From: a beta proteobacterium AAP99
GTDB taxonomy: Bacteria > Pseudomonadota > Gammaproteobacteria > Burkholderiales > Burkholderiaceae_C
NCBI GenBank assembly: GCA_001295775.1
Contig: LJIA01000019.1
Span: 1-64,000, forward strand
DNA length: 64,000 nt
Direction: 5' to 3'
Position 1 is the first letter of the stretch. Each line of letters opens with the position of its first letter. Below are positions 26,737-36,133 of the stretch, piece after piece. The notes beneath the pieces are model-generated. The model worked only from the letters and a program-made list of their open reading frames with translations. It ran no database searches and was not told the DNA's origin. Both the position numbers and the translations under genes were made by a program.

Positions 26737-27738
26737 TCACCCCAGGCTAATTCGTGGGGCGCCGTCGGGCTGGGCGATGGCGCCTTGCGAGGCAAACCAG
26801 GCGCGCGCGTCGGCGGCGTCACGGGCGATGGCCGCTGTCAGCGCCGGCAGGCCGTCGTACTTTTCCTCGTCACGAAGTTTCTTGAGCAGTTCCACGCGGA
26901 CGATTTTCCCATAGGCGTCACCCTGCCAGTCCAGCAGGTGCGTCTCCAGCAGCCAACGGCCGGATTCGTCCACCGTGGGGCGCAGGCCCAGGCTGGCCAC
27001 GCCGGGCAGCGGTGCAGACGCGAGGCCATGCACTTGCGCCACGAAGATGCCGCGTGCTGCGGGCTGGCCAAAGCGCTCGGAGGCTGGCAGGCGCAGGTTC
27101 AAGGTGGGGAAGTCCAGCGTGCGGCCCAGCTTGGCGCCATGCACCACGTGACCGGAGAGGGCGTAGGGGCGGCCCAGCAGTTCAGCGGCCAGATCCATGC
27201 AGCCGGCTTCAAGCGCGTCCCGCACCAGGCTGCTGGAGATGCGCGCGCCGTTTTCCTTCACGTCCGACAGGGTCGAGACCGCAAAGCCGAGTTCCGCACC
27301 CATGCGCTTGAGCAGGTAGACGTCACCCGCGCGCTTGCTGCCGAAGCGGAAGTCTTCACCCACCATGACGAACTTGGCGCGGCAGGCCGCCACCAGCAGG
27401 TCGCGCACAAAGTTCTCCGCGCCCATGCCGGCCAGCGCGCGGTTGAAGCGCAGCAGAAAGGTCGTGTCCACACCATGGGCTGCCAGGGCATCCAGCCGAT
27501 CGCGCAGGGTGGAGATGCGCCGCGGGGCAGCCTCCGGCTTGCCGCTGAGCTGCGCGAAGTAGTGACGCGGATGCGGCTCGAAGCTCATCACCGCACAGGC
27601 CAGACCGCGCGGCCGGGCATGGGCCTTGAGCGCGTCGATCAGCGCCTGATGGCCGCGATGCACGCCATCGAAGTTGCCGATGGCCAGGGCCGTGTCGCGA
27701 TTGGAGGGGGTGAGCGGCAGGCCGCGCAGGATTCGCAT
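26737..27738 (-). CDS. ribF: Bifunctional riboflavin kinase/FAD synthetase
   Basis: 333 aa cytosolic enzyme that converts riboflavin to FMN and FMN to FAD. The N-terminal nucleotidyltransferase domain shows [16 protein letters not shown]. The C-terminal riboflavin-kinase barrel shows [20 protein letters not shown]. Length is normal. ATG 27738 is the first start in frame with the domain. It is first of the ribF-ileS-lspA-coaBC group. FMN made here is also the cofactor of the CoaC half of CoaBC. Confidence 0.96.
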   Translation of the reverse strand: MRILRGLPLTPSNRDTALAIGNFDGVHRGHQALIDALKAHARPRGLACAVMSFEPHPRHYFAQLSGKPEAAPRRISTLRDRLDALAAHGVDTTFLLRFNRALAGMGAENFVRDLLVAACRAKFVMVGEDFRFGSKRAGDVYLLKRMGAELGFAVSTLSDVKENGARISSSLVRDALEAGCMDLAAELLGRPYALSGHVVHGAKLGRTLDFPTLNLRLPASERFGQPAARGIFVAQVHGLASAPLPGVASLGLRPTVDESGRWLLETHLLDWQGDAYGKIVRVELLKKLRDEEKYDGLPALTAAIARDAADARAWFASQGAIAQPDGAPRISLG

Positions 27739-27780
27739 GTGGCCGATTGTAGGGCGCCATCATGCCCCGATCCGAAAGCG

Positions 27781-27848
27781 CAGATCCAGCATTCATGCGG
27801 GTTTTCAGGGCAAATTGGCTGGAAAGCCGCATGAAACAAGCGGAAAGG
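27781..27848 (+). repeat. Dispersed palindromic element, copy 6
   Basis: Forward copy just 3' of the membrane protein at 27865-28260 and 5' of ribF. Arms GCGGGTTTTCAGGGCA and TTGGCTGGAAAGCCGC, tail ACAAGCGGAAAGG. Confidence 0.85.
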
Positions 27849-27864
27849 TTTCCCAGAGGCGCCT

Positions 27865-28260
27865 TCAGGAGGCGTTCTCGCCCCGCTTCAGCCGCTGCAC
27901 GGCGCCCGCACCCCACATGAGCGTAGGCGCAATGAAGATCCCGCCGAAGAACATGATCCAGTGCGTCAGCGAGGCCGAGTACCGCCCGACCCCAAGCGCA
28001 GAGCCGAGCAGCAGCGCGCCGCTTGCCAGTGCCAGCAGCATGAGGCCGACACCGGATGCTTGCAGCACTCCGGCGGTCGACAACTCGCCCATGCCCGAAA
28101 GTGCGGTGAAGACGCCGATGGAAAAGCAGAACAGGAACAGCAGCCAAAGCAGGGTGCTGGAACCCGTGAAGCCGCTCATCGGCGGTGCAGCCACCAGTAC
28201 GGCGCCGCACAGCCAGCCCACGGCAGTGAGCAGAATGCCAATCCACTTGAACACGCTCAT
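27865..28260 (-). CDS. Four-helix membrane protein, unknown function
   Basis: 131 aa. Four hydrophobic segments (about 5-27, 36-58, 65-87, 98-118) make this an inner-membrane protein with a short Lys/Arg cytoplasmic tail (QRLKRGENAS). ATG 28260 is preceded by GGAGGG at 6 nt, a strong Shine-Dalgarno. It lies between ribF and the cold-shock gene on the same strand. No family was recognised. Confidence 0.75.
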   Translation of the reverse strand: MSVFKWIGILLTAVGWLCGAVLVAAPPMSGFTGSSTLLWLLFLFCFSIGVFTALSGMGELSTAGVLQASGVGLMLLALASGALLLGSALGVGRYSASLTHWIMFFGGIFIAPTLMWGAGAVQRLKRGENAS

Positions 28261-28325
28261 GATCGACCCTCCAGATTCGAATGCAATTCAAGTGCGAGCA
28301 TTGCAGACTGAAGCATCAGACATGC

Positions 28326-28351
28326 AAAGGGCCTGCCGAAGCAGGCCCTTT
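28326..28351 (-). terminator. UUCG-loop terminator of the cold-shock gene
   Basis: A perfect 11-bp stem, AAAGGGCCTGC and GCAGGCCCTTT, closes a tetraloop that reads TTCG on the minus strand. It lies 32 bp after the cold-shock gene stop, and the stem's last bases on that strand are TTT. It separates that gene from the membrane protein. Confidence 0.8.
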
Positions 28352-28382
28352 GAAGCACAGAACGCCGGTGCGGCGCGACGGA

Positions 28383-28586
28383 TCACTCCGGGCGGATGTT
28401 CGAGGCCTGCATGCCCTTGGGGCCGCTGGTCATGTCGAAGCTCACGCGCTGGTTCTCCGTCAGGGTACGGAAGCCGGTGCCTTGGATGGCCGAGAAGTGC
28501 GCAAACACGTCCGGACCACCTTCATCGGGCGCAATGAAACCGAATCCCTTGGTCTCGTTGAACCACTTGACGACGCCTGTAGCCAT
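28383..28586 (-). CDS. CspA-family cold-shock protein
   Basis: 67 aa single cold-shock domain that binds single-stranded RNA and DNA as an RNA chaperone. RNP1 is KGFGFI and RNP2 is VFAHFSAI; the N-terminus [16 protein letters not shown] is canonical. ATG 28586 is preceded by AAGGA. The 254 bp upstream to purN, on the opposite strand, probably contain a long 5' leader, as is common in csp genes, but no cold box could be assigned by eye. Confidence 0.95.
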   Translation of the reverse strand: MATGVVKWFNETKGFGFIAPDEGGPDVFAHFSAIQGTGFRTLTENQRVSFDMTSGPKGMQASNIRPE

Positions 28587-28828
28587 GTAAATCGATCCTT
28601 GATGTAAGTGATGAGAACAACCGGGCAGCACGCACGGGCAGGAGGGCTCGGGTGCGACACGGACAAGACACTCAGGGGAGGTTGGAACGAGAACAGACGG
28701 TGAGCCTGACGACCGGCAGGGGAGTCGGACGCGGCTTGTTCTGCAGCACGTGCACCGCTTGAAAGACTTGCTCGGGCGAGTGTATGTCAGCGCCTGGGCC
28801 GGGCCGCGGGTTTTCACCCACCCCCGCC

Positions 28829-28834
28829 TACAAT
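28829..28834 (+). promoter_or_regulatory. -10 element abutting the purN start
   Basis: TACAAT ends 6 nt before GTG 28841, so transcription would begin at or next to the start codon. No convincing -35 was found at 16-18 bp. No Shine-Dalgarno precedes the GTG, which fits a leaderless message. Confidence 0.45.
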
Positions 28835-28840
28835 CGTGGC

Positions 28841-29476
28841 GTGAAGCACAAAAACATCGCCATCCTCATCTCGGGCCGCGGCTCCAATATGGAAGCCATC
28901 CTCAAGGCCCACAAGGCCGAGCAGTGGCCCTGCAAGATCGTCGCCGTCATCAGCAGTCGGCCCAATGCCGCCGGGCTCGATGCCGCCCGTGCCGCCGGCA
29001 TCCCCACACAGGTGATCGACCACAAGCAGTTCGCAGGCCGCGAGGCCTTCGACGCCATGCTCAAGAAGACGCTCGAAGCCCTGCGTGCGGACTACGTGAT
29101 TCTCGCCGGCTTCATGCGCGTGCTGTCTGAGGGTTTCGTGAACAGCTTCCGCGGCCGGCTGGTGAACATCCACCCGAGTCTGCTGCCGGCTTTCCCCGGG
29201 CTGGCCACGCACCGGCAGGCACTGGCCGCCGGCGTGCGGGTGCATGGCTGCACCGTGCACTTCGTGACCCCGGCTGTGGATGGCGGCCCGATCATCGCGC
29301 AGGCGATTGTTCCGGTGATGGCCGACGACACTGAGGATTCGCTGGCCGATCGTGTGCTGGCGCAGGAACACAAGCTGCTGCCCGCGGTGGTGCGTGCGCT
29401 GGTGGAAGACCGCATCGCCATCGAAGGCCGGCAGGTCGTGGTGTCCGGCATGCCCACTCTGGTCGTGGGCTCTTGA
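28841..29476 (+). CDS. purN: Phosphoribosylglycinamide formyltransferase
   Basis: 211 aa. It transfers a formyl group from 10-formyl-THF to GAR in purine synthesis. Motifs: [13 protein letters not shown] at the N-terminus, the catalytic [13 protein letters not shown] segment, and [18 protein letters not shown]. The GTG start ([12 protein letters not shown]) is chosen because family members begin within a few residues of the ILISGRGSN strand. The stop overlaps the next start codon by one base (TGATG), so the downstream methyltransferase is coupled. Confidence 0.94.
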   Translation: MKHKNIAILISGRGSNMEAILKAHKAEQWPCKIVAVISSRPNAAGLDAARAAGIPTQVIDHKQFAGREAFDAMLKKTLEALRADYVILAGFMRVLSEGFVNSFRGRLVNIHPSLLPAFPGLATHRQALAAGVRVHGCTVHFVTPAVDGGPIIAQAIVPVMADDTEDSLADRVLAQEHKLLPAVVRALVEDRIAIEGRQVVVSGMPTLVVGS

Positions 29477-30795
29477 TGCGCGGGCCAGAGACGGGGTCAG
29501 CCAGCGGGTTCCCGGAAGGACAGATTGCCCCGGCGACGCTGCGCCATGTGGTGGGTGCGCTGGGTGAGGTGCTGCGCTTCCAGTACCCCGCAGATGCGGT
29601 GGTCTCGCGCTACCTGCGCAGTGAGCGCGAACTGGGCGTGCGTGATCGCGCCTGGCTGGCCGAGACCGTCTTTGCCGTGCTGCGTGAGAAGCGCCTGTTC
29701 GAGCATCTGGCCACTCAGATCGACGCGGCACCGTTGCAGCGACTCGCCCTGCTGGCCATCGCGCGGCATGGCGGCGCTGCGGCGCTCTCGTGTGCGGTGC
29801 CGGACGCGCTGGCGAGGAAAGCGGCCGGCGTGCTGCGCACCGATCCGGCAAGCCTTGATCCTGCTGTCCGCTTGAGCGTGCCGGATTGGCTGTACGCAGA
29901 TCTCGCCGCCGAATTCGGGGCTGAGTCGAGCGAAGCGCTGCTCGCGGCGCTGAATCAGCCAGCGCCGCTGGACCTGCGCGTCAATCTCATGAAATCCGAC
30001 CGCGAAACGGCGCTGGCCGCACTGCGTGGCACCGGATTGACTTCCGAACCCACGCCGATCTCGCCCTGGGGCATCCGCGTCGCAGGCCGGCCCAACGTGA
30101 GCAAGCTGGACGTCTTCGAGCAAGGCGCCATCGAGGTGCAGGATGAAGGCTCTCAGCTGCTCGCGCTGCTCCTGAGCGCGCGTCGTGGCGAGATGGTTGC
30201 GGACTTCTGCGCGGGCGCAGGCGGCAAGACCTTGGCGATCGGCGCACAGATGCGCGGCACGGGCCGGGTTTACGCGTTTGACGTGTCGTCAAAGCGCCTG
30301 GACAAGCTCAAACCGCGGCTGGCACGCAGCGGTCTGTCGAATGTCGTGAGCATTGCCATCGAGAGCGAGAACGATGCGCGGGTCAAGCGCTTGGGCGGCA
30401 AGTTGGATCGAGTGCTGGTTGATGCGCCTTGCAGCGGCCTGGGAACCCTGCGCCGCAATCCCGATCTCAAGTGGCGTCAACAGCCGTCTGATGTAGCCGA
30501 GCTGCATGACAAGCAGCTGGGCATCCTGCGCAGTGCCGCGCGCCTGGTGAAGCCGGGCGGGCGGCTGGTCTACGCAACCTGCAGCATCTTGAAGCAGGAG
30601 AATGCCGCCGTGGTTCAGGCCTTTCTGGACTCGCAGACGGAGTACACGCTGCTCGATGCGGCCGGACTCCTGCGCGTGGCCACGGACTGGCCTTCTGGAC
30701 TGCCGGTGCCCGAAGGCCCCATGCTGCAGCTGCTGCCGCACCTGCACCAGACTGACGGCTTCTTCGCTGCGGTACTTGAGCGCCGCGTGCCTTGA
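29476..30795 (+). CDS. RsmB/Fmu-type 16S rRNA m5C methyltransferase
   Basis: 439 aa SAM-dependent RNA cytosine-5 methyltransferase of the RsmB/NOP family. The N-terminal NusB-like helical part (about 15-135) is followed by a Rossmann domain. Motif I is DFCAGAGGKTLAIG, motif IV LVDAPCSGLGTLRRNPD and motif VI VYATCSILKQEN; the two cysteines (APCSG, ATCSI) are the nucleophile and release residues. The N-terminal domain is shorter and more divergent than in E. coli RsmB, so the exact target base is not certain. It overlaps purN by one base. Confidence 0.88.
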   Translation: MRGPETGSASGFPEGQIAPATLRHVVGALGEVLRFQYPADAVVSRYLRSERELGVRDRAWLAETVFAVLREKRLFEHLATQIDAAPLQRLALLAIARHGGAAALSCAVPDALARKAAGVLRTDPASLDPAVRLSVPDWLYADLAAEFGAESSEALLAALNQPAPLDLRVNLMKSDRETALAALRGTGLTSEPTPISPWGIRVAGRPNVSKLDVFEQGAIEVQDEGSQLLALLLSARRGEMVADFCAGAGGKTLAIGAQMRGTGRVYAFDVSSKRLDKLKPRLARSGLSNVVSIAIESENDARVKRLGGKLDRVLVDAPCSGLGTLRRNPDLKWRQQPSDVAELHDKQLGILRSAARLVKPGGRLVYATCSILKQENAAVVQAFLDSQTEYTLLDAAGLLRVATDWPSGLPVPEGPMLQLLPHLHQTDGFFAAVLERRVP

Positions 30796-30812
30796 TTTCT
30801 CAATCCATCGAA

Positions 30813-32177
30813 ATGACGACTGCCCCCGCCGTTCCGATCATGCCCGCTTCAGCCACGCCGGTGCCTGCAAGCGACTTCAATTTCTTCCGGGAAGTGACTG
30901 AGCTGCTGGCCGATTTGCGCGGCCCGGCCGTCCTGTGGCAATTCGCTGCGATTGCCATTGCGTTGCTGGTCGGCTGGTCAGTCACGCGCTGGCTGCGGAC
31001 CCGCCAGGAGGCACAGGTCGCAGCAGCCAAGCTGACCTTGCGCGTCAGCACGCCGCTCGTCGCGCTCGTGCTGCTGCTGCTGTTGCGTGTGGCCCTGCAG
31101 CACTTTGGTGTGAACACGGCCTTCGTCCGAGTAGCGCTGCTTTGGCTCGCCACCTTCGCTGTCGTTCGGCTCGTCGTCCATGTGCTGCGCACGAGCTTCA
31201 AGGCTGCGGCCTGGATGGAGTCGTTTGAGCGCTGGATCGTGATCAGCCTCTGGCTGATGCTGGTCTTGCTGGTGACGGGCTGGTATCGCCCGGTCTGGGA
31301 CTGGCTGGAAGGCTTCGCATTCCCCATCGGCGGCGCAAAGGTGAATATCGCCGAGCTGCTCGCTGGCGTGATCGCGGTGGGCGTGACGCTGCTAGCGGCT
31401 CTCTGGGCGGGGACCGCCATTGAGGCGCAATTGAACAAGGCCGCCGGGCTGGACTCCAGCACGCGCGTGGTCTTGTCGCGTGTGGCCAAGGCGGTGCTGT
31501 TGCTCATCGGTGTCCTGCTCGGCCTGTCGATCGTCGGATTTCCGCTCGGGGCGCTTTCGGTGTTCGGCGGTGCACTTGGCGTGGGCCTCGGTCTGGGCCT
31601 GCAGCGGATCGCAAGCAACTACGTGTCCGGGTTCATCATCCTGCTCGATCGATCCGTCAAGATCGGCGACATGATCACCGTGGACAAGTACTACGGGCGC
31701 GTCACGCAGATCACTACGCGCTACACCGTGGTGCAGGGCTTTGACTCCAGCGAAGCGATCATTCCCAATGAGATGTTGGTGTCGACGCCCGTCCAGAACA
31801 ACACCCACTCGGACTCGCGCACTCAGGTCAAGCTGCCCGTGAGCGTCAGCTACGAAGGCGATCTCGATCTCGCGCTCCGCATCCTCGAGGACTGCGCGAG
31901 GGAGCACGCTCGAGTGGTTGCCGATCCTGCACCCAATGCAATGGTGCTGGGATTTGGAGCGGACGGAATCGATTTGCAGGTGAGCTTCTTCATACCTGAT
32001 CCCGAGAACGGAACCGGTGGTGTGCGGTCTGATGTGGCACGGGCTGTGTGGGCCCGTTTCAAGGCCGAGGGCGTTTCGGTGCCATATCCGCAACGTGTGA
32101 TCCACCTCAACAGTACGGTTGCAGAAAGCATCGTTTCGGCGAGGGACGGCCTAAAATCCGCGGTTCACAAGGAGTGA
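30813..32177 (+). CDS. MscS-family mechanosensitive channel
   Basis: 454 aa inner-membrane protein that releases solutes under membrane tension. Five hydrophobic helices precede the pore-lining helix, which is rich in Gly/Ala (LGALSVFGGALGVGLGLGLQ). The MscS beta domain follows (NYVSGFIILLDRSVKIGDMI, TRYTVVQGFDSSEAIIPNEML) and then the alpha-beta C-terminal cage. ATG 30813 is preferred; the frame is open to a TTG at 30792 overlapping the previous stop. Neither has a strong Shine-Dalgarno. Confidence 0.9.
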   Translation: MTTAPAVPIMPASATPVPASDFNFFREVTELLADLRGPAVLWQFAAIAIALLVGWSVTRWLRTRQEAQVAAAKLTLRVSTPLVALVLLLLLRVALQHFGVNTAFVRVALLWLATFAVVRLVVHVLRTSFKAAAWMESFERWIVISLWLMLVLLVTGWYRPVWDWLEGFAFPIGGAKVNIAELLAGVIAVGVTLLAALWAGTAIEAQLNKAAGLDSSTRVVLSRVAKAVLLLIGVLLGLSIVGFPLGALSVFGGALGVGLGLGLQRIASNYVSGFIILLDRSVKIGDMITVDKYYGRVTQITTRYTVVQGFDSSEAIIPNEMLVSTPVQNNTHSDSRTQVKLPVSVSYEGDLDLALRILEDCAREHARVVADPAPNAMVLGFGADGIDLQVSFFIPDPENGTGGVRSDVARAVWARFKAEGVSVPYPQRVIHLNSTVAESIVSARDGLKSAVHKE

Positions 32178-32184
32178 GGACGCA

Positions 32185-33396
32185 ATGACAGGATTCACCG
32201 ACGGCTTGCTCGGATTTTTCAACACGGGCTTGCTCGATCTGTCCGGCTGGCAGCTGCTCGTCGTGCTGCTGGTGCTGACGCACATCACCATCGCATCGGT
32301 CACGATCTATCTGCACCGCGCCATGGCGCACCGCGCGCTGGATCTCCATCCGGCGGTCGCTCACTTCTTCCGTCTCTGGCTCTGGCTGACGACCGGCATG
32401 GTCACGCGCGAGTGGGTCGCCATCCACCGCAAGCATCACGCCAAGTGCGAAACCCCGGAAGACCCGCACAGCCCGCAGGTCCATGGTCACTGGACCATCC
32501 TGCGCTTCGGCGTGTCGATGTATCGCGCAGAAGCGAAGAACAAAGAAACCATCGAGCGCTACAAGCACGGCTGCCCGGAAGACTGGGTCGAGCGCAATGT
32601 GTATTCGCGATTCACGTGGCAGGGCATGGGCGTGATGCTGCTGATCGACCTCGCCCTCTTCGGTGCTGCGGGCTTGACGATCTGGGCTGTCCAACTCATG
32701 TGGATCCCGATCACCGCCGCCGGCATCATCAACGGCACCGGCCACACGCACGGCTACCGCAACTTCGATTGCCCTGACGCATCGACCAACATCCTGCCCT
32801 GGGGCATCATCATCGGCGGCGAAGAACTGCATAACAACCATCACGCCTTTGCCTCGTCGGCCAAGCTGTCGGCCCGTTGGTACGAGTTCGACATCGGCTG
32901 GATGTACATCCGCATCCTCGAACTGCTGGGTCTGGCCAAGGCGCGCAAGACCATCCCCAAGCTGAAGCTTCAACCCATGGCCAAGGCCCAGGCCGACGGC
33001 CAGACCCTGGACGCGATCGTTGCGCACCGCTTTGAAGTGATGCGCACGTACGCCAAGACGCTGAAGGCTGCCTATAAGTCCGAGCGCGCCAAGTTGTTTG
33101 CTCAGCGAGGCGGCGAGTGCGAACAGGTGAAGTCAGCCAAGCGCTGGCTGCAGTTGGATGCCAGCAAGTTGTCCGCCGACGCGCGCGCACATCTGGCCGG
33201 GGTCCTGGCGCAGAGCGAGAAGCTGAAAAAGCTCTACGAAATGCGCGATGAACTCGCCCAGATCTGGGCGCGTTCGTCCGAGTCGCGCGAGCAACTCATC
33301 AAGAAGCTGCAGGACTGGTGCGCCAAGGCGGAGTCCAGTGGTGTGCAGGCGCTTGAAGAGATGTCGCTGCGTCTTCGTCGCTACGCTGTCGCTTGA
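32185..33396 (+). CDS. Membrane fatty acid desaturase (delta-9 type)
   Basis: 403 aa di-iron membrane desaturase introducing a cis double bond into acyl chains, adjusting membrane fluidity. The three histidine boxes are HRAMAH (about residues 39-44), HRKHH (81-85) and HNNHH (215-219), with hydrophobic segments between. The C-terminal 135 residues are charged helices (KAAYKSERAKLF, KLKKLYEMRDEL), a soluble tail also seen in other bacterial members. ATG 32185 follows AAGGAGTGAGG. It is 7 bp after the channel gene and 5 bp before the methyltransferase, suggesting one transcript. Confidence 0.9.
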   Translation: MTGFTDGLLGFFNTGLLDLSGWQLLVVLLVLTHITIASVTIYLHRAMAHRALDLHPAVAHFFRLWLWLTTGMVTREWVAIHRKHHAKCETPEDPHSPQVHGHWTILRFGVSMYRAEAKNKETIERYKHGCPEDWVERNVYSRFTWQGMGVMLLIDLALFGAAGLTIWAVQLMWIPITAAGIINGTGHTHGYRNFDCPDASTNILPWGIIIGGEELHNNHHAFASSAKLSARWYEFDIGWMYIRILELLGLAKARKTIPKLKLQPMAKAQADGQTLDAIVAHRFEVMRTYAKTLKAAYKSERAKLFAQRGGECEQVKSAKRWLQLDASKLSADARAHLAGVLAQSEKLKKLYEMRDELAQIWARSSESREQLIKKLQDWCAKAESSGVQALEEMSLRLRRYAVA

Positions 33397-33401
33397 GGCC
33401 C

Positions 33402-34064
33402 ATGGCGGAAAAGCAGGCAGGTTTCCTGCCCACTCAGCCATGGTCCGAGCAGACTCCGCTCTCTGAAGAGTTTCTGTCTCGCCTGCGCGCCATGGAGCGC
33501 GCTTATCTCATGCAGGAAAGCCCGTTGCGTCAGTGCGGGTTTTCGGGGAGCCAACGTCGCTGGGACACACAGCGGCGCCCGATCGTGCAAGCGATCGAAG
33601 GTGATGGCGACCTGCTCAATCTGGGCTGTGCCAACGGCTATCTGTTGGAGTCGCTGGTGAAGTGGGCGGAGGAGAAGGAGATCTTCCTGACGCCGCACGG
33701 ACTGGACGCCGGCAAGCTGCTCATAGAGCAGGCGCAGAAGCGCATGTCACTCTTCTCGCGCAACTTCCACATCGGCAATGCGTGGGACTGGGTACCACCG
33801 CGCCAGTATTTGTACGTCTACACCAGCGTCGACCTGGTGCCGCCGGAGTTCGTGCCGGCCTATCTGAAGCGCGTCGGGCGCGACATCGTGGCCGACGGCG
33901 GGCGCCTGATCGTGGGTTCCTACGGAAGTCGCTCGCGGCAGCAGGAACCCATGAACCTGCGCCACTTGTTCGACGACATGGGCTGGGCCACAGATGGCAT
34001 GGCCTCGGCGCCAGGTGGCCCGGACATGCCGGTTGCTGCGCGCTTCATCTGGCGAGACTTCTAG
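33402..34064 (+). CDS. Class I SAM-dependent methyltransferase
   Basis: 220 aa. Rossmann motif I is LLNLGCANGYLLESL (about 65-79), followed by an acidic loop (HGLDAGKLL). The C-terminal half has RLIVGSYGSRSRQQEP. The substrate cannot be predicted. ATG 33402 has GAGG 3-4 nt upstream, close to the desaturase stop. It is the last gene before the bidirectional terminator at 34111-34135. Confidence 0.8.
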   Translation: MAEKQAGFLPTQPWSEQTPLSEEFLSRLRAMERAYLMQESPLRQCGFSGSQRRWDTQRRPIVQAIEGDGDLLNLGCANGYLLESLVKWAEEKEIFLTPHGLDAGKLLIEQAQKRMSLFSRNFHIGNAWDWVPPRQYLYVYTSVDLVPPEFVPAYLKRVGRDIVADGGRLIVGSYGSRSRQQEPMNLRHLFDDMGWATDGMASAPGGPDMPVAARFIWRDF

Positions 34065-34110
34065 GCGCGTCTACCGGCGCTGAATGAGCGCGCCGGACAA
34101 GCACCAAAAC

Positions 34111-34135
34111 AAAAGGCCCGCAGTGCGGGCCTTTT
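34111..34135. terminator. Bidirectional intrinsic terminator
   Basis: AAAAGGCCCGC and GCGGGCCTTTT form a perfect 11-bp stem around AGT. A-tract and T-tract at the ends serve both strands. It lies between the convergent methyltransferase gene and rpmG. Confidence 0.9.
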
Positions 34136-34152
34136 GCGTGGAACCGGATCAA

Positions 34153-34308
34153 TTACTTGATCTTGGTTTCCTTGTATTCCACATGCTTGCGAGCGACCGG
34201 ATCAAACTTCTTGATCAGCATCTTCTCGGGCTTGGTCTTCTTGTTCTTGGTGGTGGTGTAGAAGTGACCGGTACCAGCGGTCGACTCGAGCTTGATCTTT
34301 TCACGCAT
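34153..34308 (-). CDS. rpmG: 50S ribosomal protein L33
   Basis: 51 aa. Begins [20 protein letters not shown] and ends [11 protein letters not shown], typical of L33. No CxxC zinc pairs are present, so this is the zinc-free form. ATG 34308 is preceded by AGGAGC. It lies 28 bp after rpmB, the normal ribosomal pair. Confidence 0.97.
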   Translation of the reverse strand: MREKIKLESTAGTGHFYTTTKNKKTKPEKMLIKKFDPVARKHVEYKETKIK

Positions 34309-34336
34309 GATGAGTGCTCCTGGGTCAGCCGTTGAT

Positions 34337-34570
34337 TCAGATCTTGCCTGCGGCGCGCATTTCGGCCAGCACGGTGTCCACGCCGCGCTTCTCGATGGTG
34401 CGCAGACCGGCGTTGGTCAGGCGCAGGGAGACCCAACGGTTCTCGCTTTCAACCCAGATGCGGCGGTTCTGCAGGTTGGGCAGAAAGCGACGCTTGGTCT
34501 TGTTGTTGGCGTGGGAGACGTTGTTGCCCACCATCGGGCGCTTGCCCGTCACTTCACATACGCGTGCCAT
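34337..34570 (-). CDS. rpmB: 50S ribosomal protein L28
   Basis: 77 aa. Begins [32 protein letters not shown] and is typical of L28 throughout, including [18 protein letters not shown]. It is the first gene of the rpmB-rpmG operon, driven by the promoter at 34754-34783. Confidence 0.97.
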   Translation of the reverse strand: MARVCEVTGKRPMVGNNVSHANNKTKRRFLPNLQNRRIWVESENRWVSLRLTNAGLRTIEKRGVDTVLAEMRAAGKI

Positions 34571-34747
34571 GCTGACACTCCACGGTTCTTCGGTCTGATA
34601 GGTTGATGACGGTCGGCCAGAAGGGTTGCCGCAGACTCTGCGGCTTCCGATTCACTGGGGCGGCACCCTCAGGTGCGGCCGGCCTCGGCATCTCGGTATG
34701 AGTTGCAACTGCGCCGCAAATCAAGGCTTTTGGCGCAATACGCAAAG
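34571..34747 (-). other. Structured 5' leader of rpmB-rpmG
   Basis: About 175 nt between the predicted TSS and rpmB, without a gene. Two hairpins are visible: GCCGCAG/CTGCGGC around ACT (34628-34644), and a smaller GCACC/GGTGC nearby. A structured leader of this length could support autogenous control by a ribosomal protein, which is inference. Confidence 0.45.
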
Positions 34748-34753
34748 ACCGAG

Positions 34754-34783
34754 ACTCTAGCACGAAAAGGGCTTTCTGATCAA
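34754..34783 (-). promoter_or_regulatory. rpmB-rpmG sigma-70 promoter
   Basis: On the minus strand TTGATC (34778-34783) and TAGAGT (34754-34759) are separated by 18 bp. The TSS is predicted near 34747. Confidence 0.6.
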
Positions 34784-34901
34784 ACACTTGTCCCGCTGCA
34801 GGCTCGAAAGGCTCTGGAGGGTCAGCTCCATTGCTGATGCAGGCTCAGGAGGGTTGCATTTAGCTCATCCAGCCTGTCCGATTCACCGCGACATGACCCA
34901 G

Positions 34902-35576
34902 CTAGATCAGACCTGCCTGTGCCATTGACCGGGCCGTGCCGGCGGTCACTACAAAGTGATCGAGTACCTGAACGTCCACCAGCGCGAGCGCCGCCCGCAA
35001 CACGGCCGTCAGGCTGATATCGGCCTGACTCGGCTCGGCCACGCCGGACGGATGGTTGTGCGCGAGGATCACGCTGGCTGCGTTGTGCGCCAGCGCCGCC
35101 TTCACGACTTCGCGCGGGTACACGCTCGTCTGCGTCAAGGTTCCGGTGAACAGGCGCTCCGCCCGGATGAGGCGGTTCTGCGCATCCAGAAACAGCGCCA
35201 TGAACACCTCGGCACGTTCCCCGCCGAGTTGCAGGCGCAGGAACTCGCTGACCTGGGTCGGATCGGACAACGCCGTCGGTTCGCGCAGACGCTCATCCAG
35301 CGCGCGGCGCGCAAGTTGAAGCGCGGCCTGGAACTGCAGCGCCTTCGCAGGCCCCAGGCCCTTGATCTTCGATACCTCAGCCGGTGATGCGTGCATCAGC
35401 GCAGTGATCGAGCCGAAGTGGCCGAGCAGCTCGCGGGCGAGGTCTACAGCGCTCTTGCCGGCCACGCCCACCCGAAGCAGCACGGCCAGCAGCTCGGCGT
35501 CGCTCAGGGCGCCCGGGCCGAGTGAGAGCATCTTTTCTCGCGGTCTGTCGTTCTCGGGCCAGTCGGTAATGGGCAT
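34902..35576 (-). CDS. radC: RadC-family JAB-domain protein
   Basis: 224 aa. The N-terminal helix-hairpin-helix region ([22 protein letters not shown]) precedes a JAMM/MPN metal site (ILAHNHPSG and the downstream SQADISLT). The family name implies DNA repair, but its actual role is unsettled. It is divergent from slpA with only 29 bp between starts, so the two share a promoter region. Confidence 0.92.
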   Translation of the reverse strand: MPITDWPENDRPREKMLSLGPGALSDAELLAVLLRVGVAGKSAVDLARELLGHFGSITALMHASPAEVSKIKGLGPAKALQFQAALQLARRALDERLREPTALSDPTQVSEFLRLQLGGERAEVFMALFLDAQNRLIRAERLFTGTLTQTSVYPREVVKAALAHNAASVILAHNHPSGVAEPSQADISLTAVLRAALALVDVQVLDHFVVTAGTARSMAQAGLI

Positions 35577-35605
35577 CTAAACTGAACTCTTCTGGAGAGA
35601 CTGCC

Positions 35606-36133
35606 TTGAATGTTCAAACCGCATCTGCGGCTGCGGACGCGGGGGCGCAGCCGGTGATCGGCGCGGACTCGTTCGTAACGCTGCACTATCGCATCTCGCT
35701 GACCCAGGCTGCGGCTGTCGATGCCGCGCAAACAGGGGAGGCGGACTTCCTGAACACCTTTGCCGACAAGCCCGCGACCCTGCAGATGGGGCTCGGTCAA
35801 CTTGCACCGGCGCTGGAGCAGCGCTTGATCGGGCTTGCGCAAGGCGAGCATCACGTATTCGACGTGCCGGCCGGCGAGGCCTATGGGCAGCGCAGCGCGG
35901 AATTGGTGCAACGTGTCTCCCGCGAGCTGCTCAAGCGCGAAAGCGAACTGTTGACGACCTTCGAGCCCGGTGATGTGGTCGAGTTCAACGCCCCGGCGAC
36001 CGCGAGCCGGCCTGGTGGACGCTTTGCCGGCGTGGTGAAGGAGATCGATGCGCAGGGTGCGCTGTTCGACTTCAACCACCCGCTGGCGGGTCAGCCGATC
36101 CGCTTTGAAGTGAAGATCATTGGAGTGCTCTGA
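35606..36133 (+). CDS. FKBP-type peptidyl-prolyl isomerase (SlpA-like)
   Basis: 175 aa. The FKBP core is interrupted by an IF (insert-in-flap) chaperone domain ([27 protein letters not shown]), as in SlpA/FkpB. The start is TTG 35606, with GGAGAG 6 nt upstream; no ATG or GTG occurs near the N-terminus. Its stop overlaps the ispH start (TGATG), so the two are coupled, as in many proteobacteria. Confidence 0.9.
   Translation: MNVQTASAAADAGAQPVIGADSFVTLHYRISLTQAAAVDAAQTGEADFLNTFADKPATLQMGLGQLAPALEQRLIGLAQGEHHVFDVPAGEAYGQRSAELVQRVSRELLKRESELLTTFEPGDVVEFNAPATASRPGGRFAGVVKEIDAQGALFDFNHPLAGQPIRFEVKIIGVL

Noticed and set aside
32950-33396. C-terminal helical tail of the desaturase as a possible fusion
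   Set aside because: Other bacterial desaturases of this type have a comparable soluble tail, so it is not unusual.
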